The position numbers and the translations under genes are program-made. From Euonymus europaeus (lineage: Eukaryota; Streptophyta; Magnoliopsida; Celastrales; Celastraceae): 64,000 nt of DNA. The stretch lies in NCBI GenBank assembly GCA_963580455.1, contig OY756970.1:9300001-9364000 (forward strand), read 5' to 3'. Of this stretch, positions 23,869 through 37,400 are shown piece by piece. The first letter of the stretch is position 1. The number at the start of each line of letters is the position of its first letter. The notes beneath the pieces were generated by a model. The model was not told where the DNA came from and made no database searches. It saw nothing but the letters and a program-made list of their open reading frames with translations.

Positions 23869-26430
23869 TTGAGCAACTTCGGACTATCAAAGTTGCTCGG
23901 TGTACACTATTTATTGTTCTTCTTTGTTAAATTTTACGAGTATAAGTTTCCTAGATTATTTCGATGCGAAAACACCAACTTTATAAGAGAAATGGAGAAA
24001 AAATTTAAAAGATCCTCCATAGAGATAGTTGAGGAACTTCGAATCATCAAATTTGCTAGGTGTAAACTTTTTATTGTTCTTCTTTGTCAAATTTTATGAG
24101 CATAAGCTTCCTAGATTATTTCGATGCGAAAACACCAACTTTATAAGACAAATGGACAAAAACGTTAAAAGATCCTCCATAGAGATAGTTGAGGAACTTC
24201 GAATCATCAAAGTTGCTCGGTGTACACTTTTTATTGTTCTTCTATGTCAAATTTTAAGAGTATAAGCTTCCTATATTATTTCGATGTGAAAACACCAACT
24301 TTATAAGACAAATGGACAAAAACGTTAAAAGATCCTCAATAGAGATAGTTGAGGAACTTCGAATCATCAAAGTTGCTCGGTGTACACTTTTTATTGTTCT
24401 TTTTTGTAAAATTTTACAATTATATGCTTCCTGGATTATTTTGATGCCGAAACCGCAAGTTTCTTATGACAAATGGACAAAACCGTTAAAAGCTACTTCA
24501 TAGTGAGAGTTGAGCAATTCAGGACCATCAATGTGTCTCGGTGTACACTTTTTATTATTCTTCTACGTCAAATTTTACGAGTATAAGCTTCCTAGATTAT
24601 TTCGATGCCAAAACCCGAACTTTCTATGACAAATGGACAAAACCGTTTAAAGCTTTTCTGTAGAGTGAGTTGAGCAACTTCGGACTATCAAAGTTGCTCG
24701 GTGTACACTTTTTATTGTTCTTCTATGTCAACTTTTACGAGTATAAGCTTCCTAGATTATTTCGATGCCAAAACCCCAACTTTCTATGACAAATGGACAA
24801 AACCGTTTAAAGCTCCTCTATAGAGTGAGTTGAGCAGCTTCGGAGTATCAAAGTTGCTCGGTGTACACTTTTTATTGTTCTTCTATGTCAAATTTTACGA
24901 GTATAAGCTTCCTAGATAATTTCGATACCAAAACCCCATTTTTCGATGACAAATGGACAAAATCGTTTAAAGCTCCTCTATAGAGTGAGTTGAGCAACTT
25001 CGGACTATCAAAGTTGCTCGGTGTACAGTTTTTATTGTTCTTCTATGTCAAATTTTACGAGTATAAACTTCCTATATTATTTCGATGCGAAAACACCAAC
25101 TTTATAAGACAAATGGACAAAAACGTTAAAAGATCCTCAATAGAGATAGTTGAGGAACTTCGAACTATTAAAGTTGCTCGGTGTACACTTTTTATTGTTC
25201 TTCTATGTAAAATTTTACGAGCATAAGCTTCCTAGATTATTTCGATGCGAAAACACCAACTTTATAAGACAAATGGACAAAAACGTTAAAAGATCCTCGA
25301 TAGAGATAGTTGAGGAACTTCGAACTATCAAAGTTGCTCGGTGTTCACTTTTTATTGTTCATCTATGTCAAATTTTATGAGTATAAGCTTCCTTGAGTAT
25401 TTGGATGCCAAAACCGCAACTTTCTTATGACAAATGGACAAAACCGTTTATAGCTCCTCCATAGAGTGAGTTGAGCAACTTCGGACTATCAAAGTTGCTC
25501 GGTGTACACTTTTTATTGTTCTTATATGTCAAATTTTACGAGTATAAGCTTCCTAGATTATTTCGATGCCAAAACCCGAACTTTCTATGACAAATGGACA
25601 AAACCGTTTAAAACTCTTCCAAAGAGTGAGTTGAGCAACTTCGGACTATCAAAGATGCTCGGTGTACACTTTTTATTGTTCTTCTATGTCAAATTTTACG
25701 AGTATAAGCTTCCTAGATTATTTCGATGCGAAAACACCTACTTTATAAGACAAATAGACAAAAACGTTAAAAGATCCTCCATAGAGATAGTTGAGGAACT
25801 TCGAATCATCAAAGTTGCTCGGTGTACACTTTTTATTGTTCTTCTATGTCAAATTTTACGAGTATAAGCTTCCTATATTATTTCGATGCGAAAACACCAA
25901 CTTTATAAGACAAATGGACAAAAACGTTAAAAGATCCTCCATAGAGATAGTTGAGGAACTTCCAATCATCAAAGTTGCTCGGTGTACACTTTTTATTGTT
26001 CTACTATGTCAAATTTTACGAGTATAAGCTTCCTAGATTATTTCGATGCCAAAACCCCAACTTTCTATGACAAATGGACAAAACCGTTTAAAGCTCCTCT
26101 ATAGAGTGAGTTGAGCAACTTCGGAGTATCAAAGTTGCTCGGTGTACACTTTTTATTGTTCTTCTATGTCAAATTTTACGAGTATAAGCTTCCTAGATAA
26201 TTTCGATGCCAAAACCCCATTTTTCGATGACAAATGGGCAAAATCGTTTAAAGCTCCTCTATAAAGTGTGTTGAGCAACTTCGGACTATCAAAGTTGCTC
26301 GGTGTACATTTTTTATTGTTCTTCTATGTCAAATTTTACGAGTATAAGTTTCCTAGATTATTTCGATGACAAAATCCCAACTTTCTATGAAAAATGGACA
26401 AAATCGTTTAAAGCTCCTCTATAGAGTGAG
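23869..26430 (+). repeat. 18-unit HOR copy D2, two units deleted (2,562 bp)
   Basis: It matches D1 up to about 25,870. There the core is followed by cctatattatttcgatgcg, which in D1 occurs 320 bp further on, so two whole units are missing and the joining unit is a hybrid. Two rare changes near 26,237 and 26,270, gggcaaaatcg and gtgtgttgagc, are shared only with the copy 6,565 bp downstream. Confidence 0.82.
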
Positions 26431-27540
26431 TTGAGCAACTTCGGACTATCAAAGTTGCTCGGTGTACACTATTTATTGTTCTTCTTTGTTAAATTTTACG
26501 AGTATAAGCTTCCTAGATTATTTCGATGCGAAAACACCAACTTTATAAGAGAAATGGACAAAAAATTTAAAAGATCCTCCATAGAGATAGTTGAGGAACT
26601 TCGAATCATCAAATTTGCTAGGTGTAAACTTTTTATTGTTCTTCTTTGTCAAATTTTACGAGCATAAGCTTCCTAGATTATTTCGATGCGAAAACACCAA
26701 CTTTATAAGACAAATGGACAAAAACGTTAAAAGATCCTCCATAGAGATAGTTGAGGAACTTCGAATCATCAAAGTTGCTCGGTGTACACTTTTTATTGTT
26801 CTTCTATGTCAAATTTTAAGAGTATAAGCTTCCTATATTATTTCGATGTGAAAACACCAACTTTATAAGACAAATGGACAAAAACGTTAAAAGATCCTCA
26901 ATAGAGATAGTTGAGGAACTTCGAATCATCAAAGTTGCTCGGTGTACACTTTTTATTGTTCTTTTTTGTAAAATTTTACAATTATATGCTTCCTGGATTA
27001 TTTTGATGCCGAAACCGCAAGTTTCTTATGACAAATGGACAAAACCGTTAAAAGCTACTTCATAGTGAGAGTTGAGCAATTCAGGACCATCAATGTGTCT
27101 CGGTGTACACTTTTTATTATTCTTCTACGTCAAATTTTACGAGTATAAGCTTCCTAGATTATTTCGATGCCAAAACCCGAACTTTCTATGACAAATGGAC
27201 AAAACCGTTTAAAGCTTTTCTGTAGAGTGAGTTGAGCAACTTCGGACTATCAAAGTTGCTCGGTGTACACTTTTTATTGTTCTTCTATGTCAACTTTCAC
27301 GAGTATAAGCTTCCTAGATTATTTCGATGCCAAAACCCCAACTTTCTATGACAAATGGACAAAACCGTTTAAAGCTCCTCTATAGAGTGAGTTGAGCAGC
27401 TTCGGAGTATCAAAGTTGCTCGGTGTACACTTTTTATTGTTCTTCTATGTCAAATTTTACGAGTATAAGCTTCCTAGATAATTTCGATGCCAAAACCCCA
27501 TTTTTCGATGACAAATGGACAAAATCGTTTAAAGCTCCTC
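25500..27540 (+). repeat. 41-unit (6,565-bp) offset repeat, left segment
   Basis: Rare variants in this segment (gggcaaaatcg, gtgtgttgagc, caactttcacgag, and cgatgcc where D1, D2 and D4 have cgatacc) recur in order 6,565 bp downstream. The period spans several HOR copies, so a block of about 6.5 kb was duplicated after the D deletions arose. Confidence 0.8.
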
Positions 27541-27711
27541 TATAAAGTGAGTTGAGCAACTTCGAACTATCAAAGTTGCTCGGTGTACATTTTTTATTGT
27601 TCTTCTATGTCAAATTTTACGAGTATAAGTTTCCTAGATTATTTCGATGACAAAATCCCAACTTTCTATAAAAAATGGACAAAATCGTTTAAAGCTCCTC
27701 TATAGAGTGAG
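26431..27711 (+). repeat. 18-unit HOR copy D3, ten units deleted (1,281 bp)
   Basis: Only the first eight units remain. Near 27,494-27,541 the sequence jumps from the agataatttcgatgcc unit straight to the tataaagtgagttg unit that precedes a new copy. The private caactttcacgag near 27,292 reappears near 33,857. Confidence 0.82.
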
Positions 27712-30593
27712 TTGAGCAACTTCGGACTATCAAAGTTGCTCGGTGTACACTATTTATTGTTCTTCTTTGTTAAATTTTACGAGTATAAGTTTCCTAGATT
27801 ATTTCGATGCGAAAACACCAACTTTATAAGAGAAATGGAGAAAAAATTTAAAAGATCCTCCATAGAGATAGTTGAGGAACTTCGAATCATCAAATTTGCT
27901 AGGTGTAAACTTTTTATTGTTCTTCTTTGTCAAATTTTACGAGCATAAGCTTCCTAGATTATTTCGATGCGAAAACACCAACTTTATAAGACAAATGGAC
28001 GAAAACGTTAAAAGATCCTCCATAGAGATAGTTGAGGAACTTCGAATCATCAAAGTTGCTCGGTGTACACTTTTTATTGTTCTTCTATGTCAAATTTTAA
28101 GAGTATAAGCTTCCAATATTATTTCGATGTGAAAACACCAACTTTATAAGACAAATGGACAAAAACGTTAAAAGATCCTCAATAGAGATAGTTGAGGAAC
28201 TTCGAATCATCAAAGTTGCTCGGTGTACACTTTTTATTGTTCTTTTTTGTAAAATTTTACAATTATATGCTTCCTGGATTATTTTGATGCCGAAACCGCA
28301 AGTTTCTTATGACAAATGGACAAAACCGTTAAAAGCTACTTCATAGTGAGAGTTGAGCAATTCAGGACCATCAATGTGTCTCGGTGTACACTTTTTATTA
28401 TTCTTCTACGTCAAATTTTACGAGTATAAGCTTCCTAGATTATTTCGATGCCAAAACCCGAACTTTCTATGACAAATGGACAAAACCGTTTAAAGCTTTT
28501 CTGTAGAGTGAGTTGAGCAACTTCGGACTATCAAAGTTGCTCGGTGTACACTTTTTATTGTTCTTCTATGTCAACTTTTACGAGTATAAGCTTCCTAGAT
28601 TATTTCGATGCCAAAACCCCAACTTTCTATGACAAATGGACAAAACCGTTTAAAGCTCCTCTATAGAGTGAGTTGAGCAGCTTCGGAGTATCAAAGTTGC
28701 TCGGTGTACACTTTTTATTGTTCTTCTATGTCAAATTTTACGAGTATAAGCTTCCTAGATAATTTCGATACCAAAACCCCATTTTTCGATGACAAATGGA
28801 CAAAATCGTTTAAAGCTCCTCTATAGAGTGAGTTGAGCAACTTCGGACTATCAAAGTTGCTCGGTGTACAGTTTTTATTGTTCTTCTATGTCAAATTTTA
28901 CGAGTATAAACTTCCTATATTATTTCGATGCGAAAACACCAACTTTATAAGACAAATGGACAAAAACGTTAAAAGATCCTCAATAGAGATAGTTGAGGAA
29001 CTTCGAACTATTAAAGTTGCTCGGTGTACACTTTTTATTGTTCTTCTATGTAAAATTTTACGAGCATAAGCTTCCTAGATTATTTCGATGCGAAAACACC
29101 AACTTTATAAGACAAATGGACAAAAACATTAAAAGATCCTCGATAGAGATAGTTGAGGAACTTCGAACTATCAAAGTTGCTCGGTGTTCACATTTTATTG
29201 TTCATCTATGTCAAATTTTATGAGTATAAGCTTCCTTGAGTATTTGGATGCCAAAACCGCAACTTTCTTATGACAAATGGACAAAACCTTTTATAGCTCC
29301 TCCATAGAGTGAGTTGAGCAACTTCGGACTATCAAAGTTGCTCGGTGTACACTTTTTATTGTTCTTATATGTCAAATTTTACGAGTATAAGCTTCCTAGA
29401 TTATTTCGATGCCAAAACCCGAACTTTCTATGACAAATGGACAAAACCGTTTAAAACTCTTCCAAAGAGTGAGTTGAGCAACTTCGGACTATCAAAGATG
29501 CTCGGTGTACACTTTTTATTGTTCTTCTATGTCAAATTTTACGAGTATAAGCTTCCTAGATTATTTCGATGCGAAAACACCTACTTTATAAGACAAATAG
29601 ACAAAAACGTTAAAAGATCCTCCATAGAGATAGTTGAGGAACTTCGAATCATCAAAGTTGCTCGGTGTACACTTTTTATTGTTCTTCTATGTCAAATTTT
29701 ACGAGTATAAGCTTCCTAGATTATTTCGATGCCAAAACCCCAACATTCGATGACAAATGGACAAAACCGTTTAAAGCTCCTCTATAGAGTGAGTTGAGCA
29801 ACTTCGGACTATCAAAGTTGCTCGGTGTACACTTTTTATTGTTCTTCTATGTCAAATTTTACGAGTATAAGCTTCCTAGATTATTTCGAGTCCAAAACCC
29901 CAACTTTCTATGAAAAATGGACAAAATCGTTTAAAGCTCCTCCATAGAGTGAGTTGAGCAACTTCAGACTATCAAAGTTGCTGGGTGTACACTTTTTATT
30001 GTTCTTCTATGTCAAATTTTACGAGTATAAGCTTCCTATATTATTTCGATGCGAAAACACCAACTTTATAAGACAAATGGACAAAAACGTTAAAAGATCC
30101 TCCATAGAGATTGTTGAGGAACTTCCAATCATCAAAGTTGCTCGGTGTACACTTTTTATTGTTCTACTATGTCAAATTTTACGAGTATAAGCTTCCTAGA
30201 TTATTTCGATGCCAAAACCCCGACTTTCTATGACAAATGGACAAAACCGTTTAAAGCTCCTCTATAGAGTGAGTTGAGCAACTTCGGAGTATCAAAGTTG
30301 CTCGGTGTACACTTTTTATTGTTCTTCTATGTCAAATTTTACGAGTATAAGCTTCCTAGATAATTTCGATGCCAAAACCCCATTTTTCGATGACAAATGG
30401 ACAAAATCGTTTAAAGCTCCTCTATAAAGTGAGTTGAGCAACTTCGGACTATCAAAGTTGCTCGGTGTACATTTTTTATTGTTCTTCTATGTCAAATTTT
30501 ACGAGTATAAGTTTCCTAGATTATTTCGATGACAAAATCCCAACTTTCTATAAAAAATGGACAAAATCGTTTAAAGCTCCTCTATAGAGTGAG
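27712..30593 (+). repeat. 18-unit HOR copy D4 (2,882 bp)
   Basis: Full-length copy and near-identical to D1 throughout. Private variants include gacgaaaacg near 27,999, cttccaatattat near 28,114, tgttcacattttattg near 29,187 and aaaccttttatagc near 29,285. The third of these is shared with D5. Confidence 0.85.
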
Positions 30594-32995
30594 TTGAGCA
30601 ACTTCGGACTATCAAAGTTGCTCGGTGTACACTATTTATTGTTCTTCTTTGTTAAATTTTACGAGTATAAGTTTCCTAGATTATTTCGATGCGAAAACAC
30701 CAACTTTATAAGAGAAATGGAGAAAAAATTTAAAAGATCCTCCATAGAGATAGTTGAGGAACTTCGAATCATCAAATTTGCTAGGTGTAAACTTTTTATT
30801 GTTCTTCTTTGTCAAATTTTATGAGCATAAGCTTCCTAGATTATTTCGATGCGAAAACACCAACTTTATAAGACAAATGGACAAAAACGTTAAAAGATCC
30901 TCCATAGAGATAGTTGAGGAACTTCGAATCATCAAAGTTGCTCGGTGTACACTTTTTATTGTTCTTCTATGTCAAATTTTAAGAGTATAAGCTTCCTATA
31001 TTATTTCGATGTGAAAACACCAACTTTATAAGACAAATGGACAAAAACGTTAAAAGATCCTCAATAGAGATAGTTGAGGAACTTCGAATCATCAAAGTTG
31101 CTCGGTGTACACTTTTTATTGTTCTTTTTTGTAAAATTTTACAATTATATGCTTCCTGGATTATTTTGATGCCGAAACCGCAAGTTTCTTATGACAAATG
31201 GACAAAACCGTTAAAAGCTACTTCATAGTGAGAGTTGAGCAATTCAGGACCATCAATGTGTCTCGGTGTACACTTTTTATTATTCTTCTACGTCAAATTT
31301 TACGAGTATAAGCTTCCTAGATTATTTCGATGCTAAAACCCGAACTTTCTATGACAAATGGACAAAACCGTTTAAAGCTTTTCTGTAGAGTGAGTTGAGC
31401 AACTTCGGACTATCAAAGTTGCTCGGTGTACACTTTTTATTGTTCTTCTATGTCAACTTTTACGAGTATAAGCTTCCTAGATTATTTCGATGCCAAAACC
31501 CCAACTTTCTATGACAAATGGACAAAACCGTTTAAAGCTCCTCTATAGAGTGAGTTGAGCAGCTTCGGAGTATCAAAGTTGCTCGGTGTACACTTTTTAT
31601 TGTTCTTCTATGTCAAATTTTACGAGTATAAGCTTCCTAGATAATTTCGATACCAAAACCCCATTTTTCGATGACAAATGGACAAAATCGTTTAAAGCTC
31701 CTCTATAGAGTGAGTTGAGCAACTTCGGACTATCAAAGTTGCTCGGTGTACAGTTTTTATTGTTCTTCTATGTCAAATTTTACGAGTATAAACTTCCTAT
31801 ATTATTTCGATGCGAAAACACCAACTTTATAAGACAAATGGACAAAAACGTTAAAAGATCCTCGATAGAGATAGTTGAGGAACTTCGAACTATCAAAGTT
31901 GCTCGGTGTTCACATTTTATTGTTCATCTATGTCAAATTTTATGAGTATAAGCTTCCTTGAGTATTTGGATGCCAAAACCGCAACTTTCTTATGACAAAT
32001 GGACAAAACCATTTATAGCTCCTCCATAGAGTGAGTTGAGCAACTTCGGACTATCAAAGTTGCTCGGTGTACACTTTTTATTGTTCTTATATGTCAAATT
32101 TTACGAGTATAAGCTTCCTAGATTATTTCGATGCCAAAACCCGAACTTTCTATGACAAATGGACAAAACCGTTTAAAACTCTTCCAAAGAGTGAGTTGAG
32201 CAACTTCGGACTATCAAAGATGCTCGGTGTACACTTTTTATTGTTCTTCTATGTCAAATTTTACGAGTATAAGCTTCCTAGATTATTTCGATGCGAAAAC
32301 ACCTACTTTATAAGACAAATAGACAAAAACGTTAAAAGATCCTCCATAGAGATAGTTGAGGAACTTCGAATCATCAAAGTTGCTCGGTGTACACTTTTTA
32401 TTGTTCTTCTATGTCAAATTTTACGAGTATAAGCTTCCTATATTATTTCGATGCGAAAACACCAACTTTATAAGACAAATGGACAAAAACGTTAAAAGAT
32501 CCTCCATAGAGATAGTTGAGGAACTTCCAATCATCAAAGTTGCTCGGTGTACACTTTTTATTGTTCTACTATGTCAAATTTTACGAGTATAAGCTTCCTA
32601 GATTATTTCGATGCCAAAACCCCAACTTTCTATGACAAATGGACAAAACCGTTTAAAGCTCCTCTATAGAGTGAGTTGAGCAACTTCGGAGTATCAAAGT
32701 TGCTCGGTGTACACTTTTTATTGTTCTTCTATGTCAAATTTTACGAGTATAAGCTTCCTAGATAATTTCGATGCCAAAACCCCATTTTTCGATGACAAAT
32801 GGGCAAAATCGTTTAAAGCTCCTCTATAAAGTGTGTTGAGCAACTTCGGACTATCAAAGTTGCTCGGTGTACATTTTTTATTGTTCTTCTATGTCAAATT
32901 TTACGAGTATAAGTTTCCTAGATTATTTCGATGACAAAATCCCAACTTTCTATGAAAAATGGACAAAATCGTTTAAAGCTCCTCTATAGAGTGAG
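30594..32995 (+). repeat. 18-unit HOR copy D5, one and two units deleted (2,402 bp)
   Basis: Two separate losses are visible. The unit at 31,715-31,945 begins like the cagtttttattg unit (cctatattatt) and ends like the next one (ctcgatagag, tgttcacattttat), so one unit is missing. Near 32,440 the same two-unit loss seen in D2 occurs. Together they remove 480 bp from 2,882. Confidence 0.83.
31715..31945 (+). other. Hybrid unit from a single-unit deletion in D5
   Basis: Compared with D4 (28,833-29,223), the first part matches the unit at 28,833 and the second part the unit at 28,993. The switch lies between about 31,815 and 31,862, inside form B sequence common to both parents. This is a clear product of unequal crossing-over or replication slippage by exactly one unit. 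Confidence 0.83.
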
Positions 32996-34105
32996 TTGAG
33001 CAACTTCGGACTATCAAAGTTGCTCGGTGTACACTATTTATTGTTCTTCTTTGTTAAATTTTACGAGTATAAGCTTCCTAGATTATTTCGATGCGAAAAC
33101 ACCAACTTTATAAGAGAAATGGACAAAAAATTTAAAAGATCCTCCATAGAGATAGTTGAGGAACTTCGAATCATCAAATTTGCTAGGTGTAAACTTTTTA
33201 TTGTTCTTCTTTGTCAAATTTTACGAGCATAAGCTTCCTAGATTATTTCGATGCGAAAACACCAACTTTATAAGACAAATGGACAAAAACGTTAAAAGAT
33301 CCTCCATAGAGATAGTTGAGGAACTTCGAATCATCAAAGTTGCTCGGTGTACACTTTTTATTGTTCTTCTATGTCAAATTTTAAGAGTATAAGCTTCCTA
33401 TATTATTTCGATGTGAAAACACCAACTTTATAAGACAAATGGACAAAAACGTTAAAAGATCCTCAATAGAGATAGTTGAGGAACTTCGAATCATCAAAGT
33501 TGCTCGGTGTACACTTTTTATTGTTCTTTTTTGTAAAATTTTACAATTATATGCTTCCTGGATTATTTTGATGCCGAAACCGCAAGTTTCTTATGACAAA
33601 TGGACAAAACCGTTAAAAGCTACTTCATAGTGAGAGTTGAGCAATTCAGGACCATCAATGTGTCTCGGTGTACACTTTTTATTATTCTTCTACGTCAAAT
33701 TTTACGAGTATAAGCTTCCTAGATTATTTCGATGCCAAAACCCGAACTTTCTATGACAAATGGACAAAACCGTTTAAAGCTTTTCTGTAGAGTGAGTTGA
33801 GCAACTTCGGACTATCAAAGTTGCTCGGTGTACACTTTTTATTGTTCTTCTATGTCAACTTTCACGAGTATAAGCTTCCTAGATTATTTCGATGCCAAAA
33901 CCCCAACTTTCTATGACAAATGGACAAAACCGTTTAAAGCTCCTCTATAGAGTGAGTTGAGCAGCTTCGGAGTATCAAAGTTGCTCGGTGTACACTTTTT
34001 ATTGTTCTTCTATGTCAAATTTTACGAGTATAAGCTTCCTAGATAATTTCGATGCCAAAACCCCATTTTTCGATGACAAATGGACAAAATCGTTTAAAGC
34101 TCCTC
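32065..34105 (+). repeat. 41-unit (6,565-bp) offset repeat, right segment
   Basis: Counterpart of 25.5-27.5 kb. It ends where the left segment jumps to a new HOR copy (tataaag at 27,541 against tatagag here), so this copy kept the ordinary HOR continuation, or has been re-joined to it. Confidence 0.78.
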
Positions 34106-35070
34106 TATAGAGTGAGTTGAGCAACTTCGGACTATCAAAGTTGCTCGGTGTACAGTTTTTATTGTTCTTCTATGTCAAATTTTACGAGTATAAACTTCCT
34201 AGATTATTTCGATGCGAAAACACCAACTTTATAAGACAAATGGACAAAAACGTTAAAAGATCCTCAATAGAGATAGTTGAGGAACTTCGAACTATTAAAG
34301 TTGCTCGGTGTACACTTTTTATTGTTCTTCTATGTAAAATTTTACGAGCATAAGCTTCCTAGATTATTTCGATGCGAAAACACCAACTTTATAAGACAAA
34401 TGGACAAAAACGTTAAAAGATCCTCGATAGAGATAGTTGAGGAACTTCGAACTATCAAAGTTGCTCGGTGTTCACTTTTTATTGTTCATCTATGTCAAAT
34501 TTTATGAGTATAAGCTTCCTTGAGTATTTGGATGCCAAAACCGCAACTTTCTTATGACAAATGGACAAAACCGTTTATAGCTCCTCCATAGAGTGAGTTG
34601 AGCAACTTCGGACTATCAAAGTTGCTCGGTGTACACTTTTTATTGTTCTTATATGTCAAATTTTACGAGTATAAGCTTCCTAGATTATTTCGATGCCAAA
34701 ACCCGAACTTTCTATGACAAATGGACAAAACCGTTTAAAACTCTTCCAAAGAGTGACTTGAGCAACTTCGGACTATCAAAGTTGCTCGGTGTACACTTTT
34801 TATTGTTCTTCTATGTCAAATTTTACGAGTATAAGCTTCCTAGATTATTTCGATGCGAAAACACCTACTTTATAAGACAAATAGACAAAAACGTTAAAAG
34901 ATCCTCCGTAGAGATAGTTGAGGAACTTCGAATTATCAAAGTTGCTCGTTGTACACTTTTTATTGTTCTTCTATGTCAAATTTTACGAGTATAAGCTTCC
35001 TAGATTATTTCGATGCCAAAACCCCAACATTCGATGACAAATGGACAAAACCGTTTAAAGCTCCTCTATA
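32996..35070 (+). repeat. 18-unit HOR copy D6, truncated by a join to block E
   Basis: It follows the D pattern, and at the 6,565-bp offset it shares private variants with D2/D3 up to about 34,105. It departs from the pattern near 35,060-35,080, where a second cagtttttattg unit appears early. Confidence 0.75.
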
Positions 35071-37239
35071 GAGTGAGTTGAGCAACTTCGGACTATCAAA
35101 GTTGCTCGGTGTACAGTTTTTATTGTTCTTCTATGTCAAATTTTACGAGTATAAACTTCCTAGATTATTTCGATGCGAAAACACCAACTTTATAAGACAA
35201 ATGGACAAAAACGTTAAAAGATCCTCCATAGAGATAGTTGAGGAACTTCGAATCATCAAAGTTGCTCGGTGTACACTTTTTACTGTTCTTCTATGTCAAA
35301 TTTTACGAGTATAAGCTTCCTAGATTATTTCGATGCCAAAACCCCAACTTCCTATGACAAATGGACAAAACCATTTAAAGCTCATTTATAGAGTGAGTTG
35401 AGCAACTACGGACTATCAAAGTTGCTCGGTGTACATTATTTATTGTTATTCTAGGTAAAATTTTACGAGCATAAGCTTCCTAGATTATTTCGATGCGAAA
35501 ACACCAACTTTATAAGACAAATGGACAAAAATGTTTAAAGCTCCTCCATAGAGTGAGTTGAGCAACTTCGGAGTATCAAAGTTGCTCGGTGTACACTTTT
35601 TATTGTTCTTCTATGTCAAATTTTACGAGTATAAGCTTCCTAGATAATTTCGATGCCAAAACCCCATTTTTCGATGACAAATGGACAAAATCGTTTAAAG
35701 CTCCTCTATAAAGTGAGTTGAGCAACTTCGGACTATCAAAGTTGCTCGGTGTACATTTTTTATTGTTCTTCTATGTCAAATTTTAGAGTATAAGTTTCCT
35801 AGATTATTTCGATGACAAAATCCCAACTTTCTATGAAAAATGGACAAAATCGTTTAAAGCTCCTCTATAGAGTGAGTTGAGCAACTTCGGACTATCAAAG
35901 TTGCTCGGTGAACACTATTTATTGTTCTTCTTTGTTAAATTTTACGAGTATAAGCTTCCTAGATTATTTCGATGCGAAAACACCAACTTTATAAGAGAAA
36001 TGGACAAAAGATTTAAAAGATCCTCCATAGAGATAGTTGAGGAACTTCGAATCATCAAATTTGCTAGGTGTAAACTTTTTATTGTTCTTCTTTGTCAAAT
36101 TTTACGAGCATAAGCTTCCTAGATTATTTCGATGCGAAAACACCAACTTTATAAGACAAATGTACAAAAACGTTAAAAGATCCTCCATAGAGATAGTTGA
36201 GGAACTTCGAATCATCAAAGTTGCTCGGTGTACACTTTTTATTGTTCTTCTATGTCAAATTTTAAGAGTATAAGCTTCCTATATTATTTCGATGTGAAAA
36301 CACCAACTTTATAAGACAAATGGACAAAAACGTTAAAAGATCCTCAATAGAGATAGTTGAGGAACTTCGAATCATCAAAGTTGCTCGGTGTACACTTTTT
36401 ATTGTTCTTCTATGTCAAATTTTACGAGTATAAGCTTCCTATATTATTTCGATGCGAAAACACCAACTTTATAAGACAAATGGACAAAAACGTTAAAAGA
36501 TCCTCCATAGAGATAGTTGAGGAACTTCCAATCATCAAAGTTGCTCGGTGTACACTTTTTATTGTTCTACTATGTCAAATTTTACGAGTATAAGCTTCCT
36601 AGATTATTTCGATGCCAAAACCCCAACTTTCTATGACAAATGGACAAAACCGTTTAAAGCTCCTCTATAGAGTGAGTTGAGCAACTTCGGAGTATCAAAG
36701 TTGCTCGGTGTACACTTTTCATTGTTCTTCTATGTCAAATTTTACGAGTATAAGCTTCCAAGATAATTTCGATGCCAAAACCCCATTTTTCGATGACAAA
36801 TGGACAAAATCGTTTAAAGCTCCTCTATAGAGTGAGTTGAGCAACTTCGGACTATCAAAGTTGCTCGGTGTACAGTTTTTATTGTTCTTCTATGTCAAAT
36901 TTTACGAGTATAAACTTCCTAGATTATTTCGATGCGAAAACACCAACATTATAAGACAAATGGACAAAAACGTTAAAAGATCCTCCATAGAGATAGTTGA
37001 GGAACTTCGAATCATCAAAGTTGCTCGGTGTACACTTTTTACTGTTCTTCTATGTCAAATTTTACGAGTATAAGCTTCCTAGATTATTTCGATGCCAAAA
37101 CCCCAACTTTCTATGACAAATGGACAAAACCATTTAAAGCTCCTTTATAGAGTGAGTTGAGCAACTACGGACTATCAAAGTTGCTCGGTGTACATTATTT
37201 ATTGTTCTTCTATGTAAAATTTTACGAGCATAAGCTTCC

Positions 37240-37400
37240 TAGATTATTTCGATGCGAAAACACCAACTTTATAAGACAAATGGACAAAAACGTTTATAGC
37301 TCCTCCATAGAGTTAGTTGAGCAACTTCGGACTATCAAAGTTGCTCGGTGTACACTTTTTATTGTTCTTCTATGTCAAATTTCAAGAGCATAAGCTTCCT
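37240..37400 (+). other. Form B to form A hybrid unit
   Basis: The variable part starts as form B (gatgcgaaaacacc, ctttataagac, gacaaaaacg) and switches to the 161-bp/A type (tttatagctcctcc, agagttagttgagc, aacttcggac). The same hybrid occurs near 40,280-40,440. A similar but independent switch is seen near 35,530 (aaaaatgtttaaagctcc). These show exchange inside the variable part as well as in the core. Confidence 0.78.

Larger units (their letters stand above)
20820..35070 (+). repeat. Block D: 18-unit (2,882-bp) HOR family with internal deletions
   Basis: Six successive copies, counted from the unit with ctttgttaaattttacg, start at 20,987, 23,869, 26,431, 27,712, 30,594 and 32,996. Spacings are 2,882, 2,562, 1,281, 2,882 and 2,402, all whole-unit multiples plus 1-2 bases. 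The 18-unit form matches block C minus three units between the cagtttttattg unit and the tgttcactttttattg unit. Block D is therefore best read as a deletion derivative of the 21-unit HOR that then amplified and lost further units. Confidence 0.86.
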
